Below are positions 59,590-64,000 of a DNA stretch of 64,000 nucleotides, piece after piece. Origin of the DNA: Symbiodinium natans (Eukaryota > Sar > Dinophyceae > Suessiales > Symbiodiniaceae); assembly GCA_905221605.1 (NCBI GenBank), contig CAJNDS010000247.1, forward strand, positions 315,138-379,137, in the 5' to 3' direction. The position numbers were made by a program, and so were the translations under genes. Position 1 is the stretch's first letter. Every line of letters starts with the position of its first letter. The notes under the pieces are model-generated. The model was not told the DNA's origin and made no database searches. It saw only the letters and a list, made by a program, of their open reading frames with translations.

Positions 59590-60660
59590 ACCCCACCCAG
59601 GAGTGCGGCTTGCAACGCAGCTCGGCCGCTCAGTGGCCTTCACGCTGCAGGCAGCAGCAGAGAAGCACTCTGAGCCATTCTCGGCCCACGTGGCGGAATC
59701 CGACTCCTTGTCTTTGGGCTCTTCATCGGGTCTCTCCGCTGAAGCAGCGGCCTCGAGATCGGCAGCGGGATCGGCCGTGAGCTCGGCACGCAGGGCCAAA
59801 TTCTTCGACGAGGTCCCACGCCCCACCTTTCAGGTTCAGCTCCAGGGCGGGCCTTCGGCGGCGCATCGCAGCGACGTCGCTCGGAATGATGAGCAATCCG
59901 ACGCAATCCCCATCGTTTTATACAAACCTTGCATCCTCGCCGAACGGATACTGAAGTACCCCTCTGCACCTGCACTACGCGGAGCCCTGAGCTGAGCTAG
60001 CGGCCATGCTTCCCGCTTCCCCCCCCCTTTGCTCAAGAATCAGAGGTGGGGAGTGCCAGACACAGCAGAGTTGGATCAGAGGGTTGCTTGACAGCAGCCC
60101 TTAGTCACTGGCCTACGACCCTAATGCTACCCAGAACTAAGCCCTTTCTCAAAAATACTCGGATATAACTTCCGCAGCCCGGATAGCTCGCCTGTTTTTT
60201 TTGCCTGTCGGGGAGGAATCGATGTGTGTGCATTTTGCTGAAACACATCTGCTTGGGGTTTGCGCCCGGCAGCTTGGAGTCTAGCTTCAGGGGGATTGTT
60301 CGATGGATTGTTAGGATTGACCGGAAAGTTTATAGGGTCGCCAAATCCCAAGTCAGACTCGATGGCGTTGGCCGCATACACTCACAGGACATCTATCGTC
60401 CCGGGATGCAGTGAGGTCCGGACGACAGCGCGCCATAGAGTAGAGCGCTGCAACGTCGCCTGAGCACGCTCGAGGTTCAGGGCTTCAAGGAATTTCACGG
60501 CTTTGGGTTCGTCGCTTCGTCTAGAGGATGCCGCAAGAAATCGCTGAAGCCTGAACCGTCCCCAGGACACCTCGCACTTCACACGTCTCAAGCCGGAACC
60601 CCGGAAAAAGGGGGGGGGGGGGGGAACCCGAAGCAACCAAGACCAGGGTGTACACCTGGG
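59590..60660. repeat. Dispersed repeat R1, copy C
   Basis: R1 blocks occur in order: CAGCTCGGCCGCTCAGTGGC, the conserved-peptide block, GGGGAGTGCCAGACACAGCA, GTCAGACTCGATGGCGTTGG, a poly-G run and ACCAGGGTGTACACC. It is close to copy A in layout. Confidence 0.75.
59600..59826 (-). pseudogene. Conserved peptide carried by R1, copy C (partial)
   Basis: Minus-strand ALRAELTADPAADLEAAASA followed by ERPDEEPKDKESDSATWAEN. The N-terminal helix of the copy A and D versions is missing (deletion at about 59800). After the Trp it diverges. Confidence 0.4.
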
Positions 60661-60849
60661 GGCTAAACCCTTCCAAGTGCATCTTCTATTGTGTCAAAAT
60701 TGAACCTTTGCTGGTGTTCGAGGCTCAAGCAGAACTACCAAGGCTTCAGGTACAAGGCCTGCGATCGATGCCAAGCGCGGCGGCAATCTGCGCAGCCAGG
60801 CAGGCATCGCGGAGCGCAGATCAGGAGCTTGCTGTCCCTCAGAAAAGCC

Positions 60850-61340
60850 TCAATTCGTGGCGCAGGGTGTGAACTGAGGGTTTAGGGAGCGCGTTCGATT
60901 TGGGACATGGGGGTCCAGAGGTCGGGCTGCATGGTTTAAGGGTGTTTTCTGCCCGGCTTGACTTTTCTTTAACTGGGGTTTAGGGATAACAACGGGACAA
61001 CCTGGGAAAAGCTTAACCCCACAAACCTCACCGCTGCAGCCACCGCGCCGAATAAAGGTCGCAAGAGAGTAGAAAGAAGGATGGCGAGAAGCTTCTGGCT
61101 TTAGGTTTTTCCACGTTGCAGGGTTCAGGGCTTCGGGAAGGTCACTTGGGATGAAGATCACATCGAGAGTCCTCTCTCCGCAACCTAGACTTTTCTTCGC
61201 TCTTGGAGAAGTGCGCGGAGACTTGCTATGCCAGCGGGCCACGACCCGGTTTCGCCACCGGGTGCCGTGGCAGTGGTAAGTCGGGCGCGGCAGCCGCAAC
61301 ACACGCCTGTCAGGGAGTACAAAACCAGGCTTCAGGGCGT
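60850..61340. other. No gene supported
   Basis: A 170-codon minus-strand frame (60850-61362), rich in Arg, Pro, His and Ser, has no recognisable feature. Its length may be chance in this G+C-rich stretch. Confidence 0.4.
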
Positions 61341-62070
61341 TCAGGGTTGAGGGCCGCAGCAACGTGAGTGCAGCTTGCTTGTCTGTCCTTTGGCCGTGCA
61401 GGTAGGATTGCAGGGCGCTGGTTCATGGCGGATCTGAGGCTACTCAGCTACAGCAGCCACCCAGAGTTGACCCCTCTCAACCCAAAACCTTCCGCCCTCG
61501 ATCTGGTCCTCAGATGCTTTGCTGCGCTTCTTGGCAGATGCCGGCCACTCCACTTGCGGCCTCGGAAACAGAAAAGAACTGTAGGCTTCAGGACACTCTA
61601 GGACACTCTACGCTACAGGCAAGAAAAAAAGAGCCAACCACTCCTGAGGAGTCAAAGCAGGGGTGCTTCCAAATCCACACTGAACCCACGAACCCCGCAA
61701 GTGCCGCTCACAATGCGGCTCGGCCGCTCAGTGGCCTTCACGCTGCAGGCAGCAGCAGAGAAGCCCTCCGAGCCATTCGGCCCACGTGGCCGAATCCGAC
61801 TCGCTGTCTTTGGGCTTTTCATCGGGCCTCTGCGTTGATGCAGCGGCCTCGGGATCGGCGGCGGGATCGGCCGCGAGCTCGGCACGCAGGGCCTTTTCCG
61901 AGGCCTTCCAACGCTGGCCGGCCTTCTTCAACTCGGCCGCTGCTTCGGCCCGGCCAAGGCCCTGCTGATCCCCGAACTCTTCAACGAGGTCCCGCGCCCC
62001 GCCCTCCAGCAGCGTAGGGTTCAGCTCCAGGGCGGGCCCTCGGCGGCGCATCGCAGCGAGGCCAGTGGCT
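61340..62070. repeat. Dispersed repeat R1, copy D
   Basis: Starts with GCAGCAACGTGAGTGCAGCT and contains GCAGATGCCGGCCACTCCAC, GCGGCTCGGCCGCTCAGTGG and the conserved-peptide block. It corresponds to the left half of copy A and lies only about 0.7 kb from copy C. Confidence 0.75.
61728..62020 (-). pseudogene. Conserved peptide carried by R1, copy D
   Basis: Minus-strand DLVEEFGDQQGLGRAEAAAE, LKKAGQRWKASEKALRAELA, then RPDEKPKDSESDSATWAEWL. This is the fullest copy, about 90 residues. The frame is open for 152 codons (to 62186), but only this part is shared with the other copies. Function unknown. Confidence 0.45.
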
Positions 62071-62747
62071 ATTCGCTCGGAATAGTATTGAAATTGATGA
62101 AACCCTGTCGTTTTACAAAGCATCAGGGATGGCTTCATGTCTGCATGAGGGGGCTGACTGGATGCTGTAGAATAGCATTTAGGCATTTAGCACCTGTGCT
62201 GCGTTTAGCACTGGCCTGCTCAAATCTGTAGATCCCGAAGAGGTGACCCCAGAAGTGGGAAGCTGGAGAAACGAACGGACTCAAGCGGATCCAAGAGCTT
62301 AGGGCCTTTTGGGGCTCGGTCTTTAGGGTCGATTCTCCAATACTGGCCCATTCCATGCCGTCCATGAGGGAGCACAGCTGGACACCTCATTTTGCCCTTT
62401 AAGGTGTTCGTCTAAGCTCAACCGCAATGTGTCTGACGGTCTCCGCGTCAAGGTCTCTGTGTCTTGGGGAAGCCTAAAAACAAACATGCAAAAGCTGGCT
62501 TCAGCTGCTTCAACTCTCTCCAGAACCTGTCTGGATCACAACATTTCCGCAAAAGGCGCACTCTTGAACACAGCCATGAACTCCATCCCAACTCTCTGTA
62601 AGCTCGCGCGTTTGCAGAACCTTTCCTTTTCCAAATCGCATTTAAGGCTTCCAAAACCCTCCGAGTGTTCTCGCATCAGCTTCGGATGCAAGTGAGCTAT
62701 GAGGACCTTCGAAAACCAGACCTACCAAAACCCTACGCGAGTCCTGC

Positions 62748-63050
62748 GTGCTGCCTTCGGCGAGAGCCGCAGAATCAAAAAGCCAGGTTGGCAGCGCTAG
62801 TGGCAGAGTCGGGCGCCCTCCACAATCTGCCACTGCTAAAGATTTGTCAGGGAAGCTGATCACGGACAATCTGGAACATGATTCCAAACGAGCTCTGGAG
62901 ACTAAGCGTGGCGAAATCGCCTCCCCTCATAGCCTCCAAAGTTCGGAGGCTGGTAAACTAGAAGTGTCAGCTGTTCCTGCGATCCGTCCTCACATGGGCT
63001 ACACGTCGGCAGTGGCTTCTTTGAAGCCACCCGCTCCGCGTGTGCGATAG
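62748..63050 (+). CDS. Possible exon, unknown Ser/Lys-rich protein
   Basis: Reads SGKLITDNLEHDSKRALETK, RGEIASPHSLQSSEAGKLEV, and ends at TAG. The composition is that of a disordered or helical soluble protein. No family seen. The region 62.1-62.7 kb before it has open frames on both strands that I cannot choose between. Confidence 0.3.
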   Translation: MLPSARAAESKSQVGSASGRVGRPPQSATAKDLSGKLITDNLEHDSKRALETKRGEIASPHSLQSSEAGKLEVSAVPAIRPHMGYTSAVASLKPPAPRVR

Positions 63051-63089
63051 AACCTTGCGCTGTTGACGTTCCACCAATTCAAGGCAAGG

Positions 63090-63252
63090 GTGCCTTGTTA
63101 CTTGGAGGTTCATGGTACTTGTTGACCCAATTATGACTGTGCATATAACCCAATCATAAGCATGTTAGGGCACTTAAGGGGCTTCTAAGTGGGTTATAAG
63201 TACAGTGATAACTGGGTGATAAGTACCATGTACCTCCAAGTAGGACGGCACA
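63090..63252. repeat. Imperfect hairpin element (arms ~53 bp)
   Basis: Left arm 63099-63151 (TACTTGGAGGTTCATGGTAC...) and right arm 63191-63242 are imperfect inverted repeats with roughly 80% matching positions, around a 39-base loop. GTGCC/GGCAC extends the pairing outside. It could be a small fold-back transposon (MITE-like) or a hairpin RNA source. Confidence 0.7.
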
Positions 63253-63599
63253 TGATGCATTCCAAGCAACGTGTTTGCGATGATGGGCTTCTTTCCATAT
63301 GAAGGTGGACGTAGCTCCCCAGGATTCATCCTCAAGCCTGGACCGCACATGTCAACCAGCTGCCAGTCATTTGAAAAGATGGGTCCACAGTGCAGCTCCT
63401 TCCCCTGATCTTGCGTATTCTTGCCTAGCAGCTCAAGCTCATGACTTGGGCTTCTGTCTGCGGTTGCCCATATCGTTCGGCAATGCCATATCCCGCACGC
63501 CGGCGCAGATACTCCTTGCCTGCAAAGAGGAGCATGCCCTTGATGCTACGTTGTACAAGAATGCTCTCAATCTCTGAACAACTAGGGCCAGTGCGACCG

Positions 63600-63780
63600 T
63601 GGCCATCAGCGCTGACACCTCTGTATAAAAGCTCTCGTGTCCCCGGCCGATCCGTCTCCTTGGTGGAACAGCAAGCAGTCTGTGAAACAGCTGCTCCTCA
63701 AGCCCAACGTCGCATGTTGCCTCTTGTCCCAAGATCCAAGGCTCTGCTTGCATATGAAGTTTCTCCTCCTTAGATGTATC
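63600..63780 (+). CDS. Possible exon, unknown protein
   Basis: Plus-strand frame with VPGRSVSLVEQQAVCETAAP and QAQRRMLPLVPRSKALLAYE, ending at TAG 63771-63773. Another plus-strand frame (GEKHAAVYGATLLLEPTVEN) follows at about 63785-63870. They may be two exons. The minus strand is also open, so confidence is low. Confidence 0.25.
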
Positions 63781-64000
63781 ACAACAGAGGTGAGAAGCAT
63801 GCAGCAGTTTATGGTGCAACTCTGCTTCTCGAACCCACTGTGGAGAATGCACACGCAGATCCAGCTATCCCCTGCTATCCCCAAACCCTAAACCCTAAAC
63901 TTCTTATCCTTTCAGCTGGGCATAGCTGGGCCAAGTTGCCAAAAATCCGATGGCGGCCGTTCGCCGTAGAGCCGTGGTCATAGCTGGGCGCATGCTGCCA

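Overview
This window looks like dinoflagellate nuclear DNA, possibly Symbiodiniaceae-like. The case rests on several independent signs. There are interstitial and degenerate TTTAGGG/CCCTAAA repeats throughout. A pair of very short introns have GA...AG borders inside direct repeats. Two Copia-type LTR elements encode CCCH zinc fingers. The 3' end of the dinoflagellate spliced leader (TTTGGCTCAAG) appears in both LTR families. Genes are made of small exons and lie nearly all on one strand. I see no bacterial gene organisation, rRNA, tRNA or CRISPR.

Layout. 0-8.9 kb: repeat-rich DNA with a degenerate ~21-bp A+T-rich repeat, telomere-like patches and a few plausible plus-strand exons or pseudo-exons (about 5.06-7.07 kb). 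8.9-16.2 kb: a sharply A+T-rich island with degenerate GATC-rich repeats and no recognisable gene. 16.8-18.4 kb: a glycosyltransferase family 61 (EOGT/XYLT-like) gene, minus strand. 19-28.9 kb: a long TTTAGGG array, a hypothetical membrane protein, dispersed repeat family R1, large trinucleotide arrays and a ~3 kb stretch of degenerate telomere-like sequence. 28.95-32.8 kb: a minus-strand multi-pass membrane protein gene of a type common in dinoflagellates (motif RLWCVFELAAF). It is cut by a 5'-truncated LINE with a perfect 15-bp target-site duplication. 33-37 kb: dispersed repeats, a ~700-bp CTA array, a 7-mer array, a 26-bp palindrome and an 8-mer TA/CA array. 36.1-39.4 kb: a hypothetical minus-strand gene. 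40.0-47.7 kb: exons of a minus-strand host gene split by LTR element 1 (41075-46721). 47.9-49.0 kb: exons of another minus-strand gene. 49.7-58.8 kb: exons of a third minus-strand gene split by LTR element 2 (49934-58315). 59-64 kb: more R1 copies, a hairpin element and possible plus-strand exons.

The most unusual content is the pair of LTR elements. Each has LTRs that look identical, a polypurine tract, and a primer site that looks complementary to a tRNA anticodon arm, which is the Copia half-tRNA mode. Element 1 carries a HAD-like ORF ahead of a Gag-protease ORF that stops just inside integrase. It has no reverse transcriptase. Element 2 has no protease, integrase or reverse transcriptase at all. 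It encodes two large RNA-binding-type proteins in overlapping frames: one with S1-like, PABC/MLLE-like and three CCCH domains, the other with a SAM-like N-terminus and three CCCH fingers. Element 2 is therefore a non-autonomous but protein-rich LTR element and the best candidate here for an undescribed system. Domain names come from reading motifs by eye, with no database search; exon borders outside the few spelled out are approximate.
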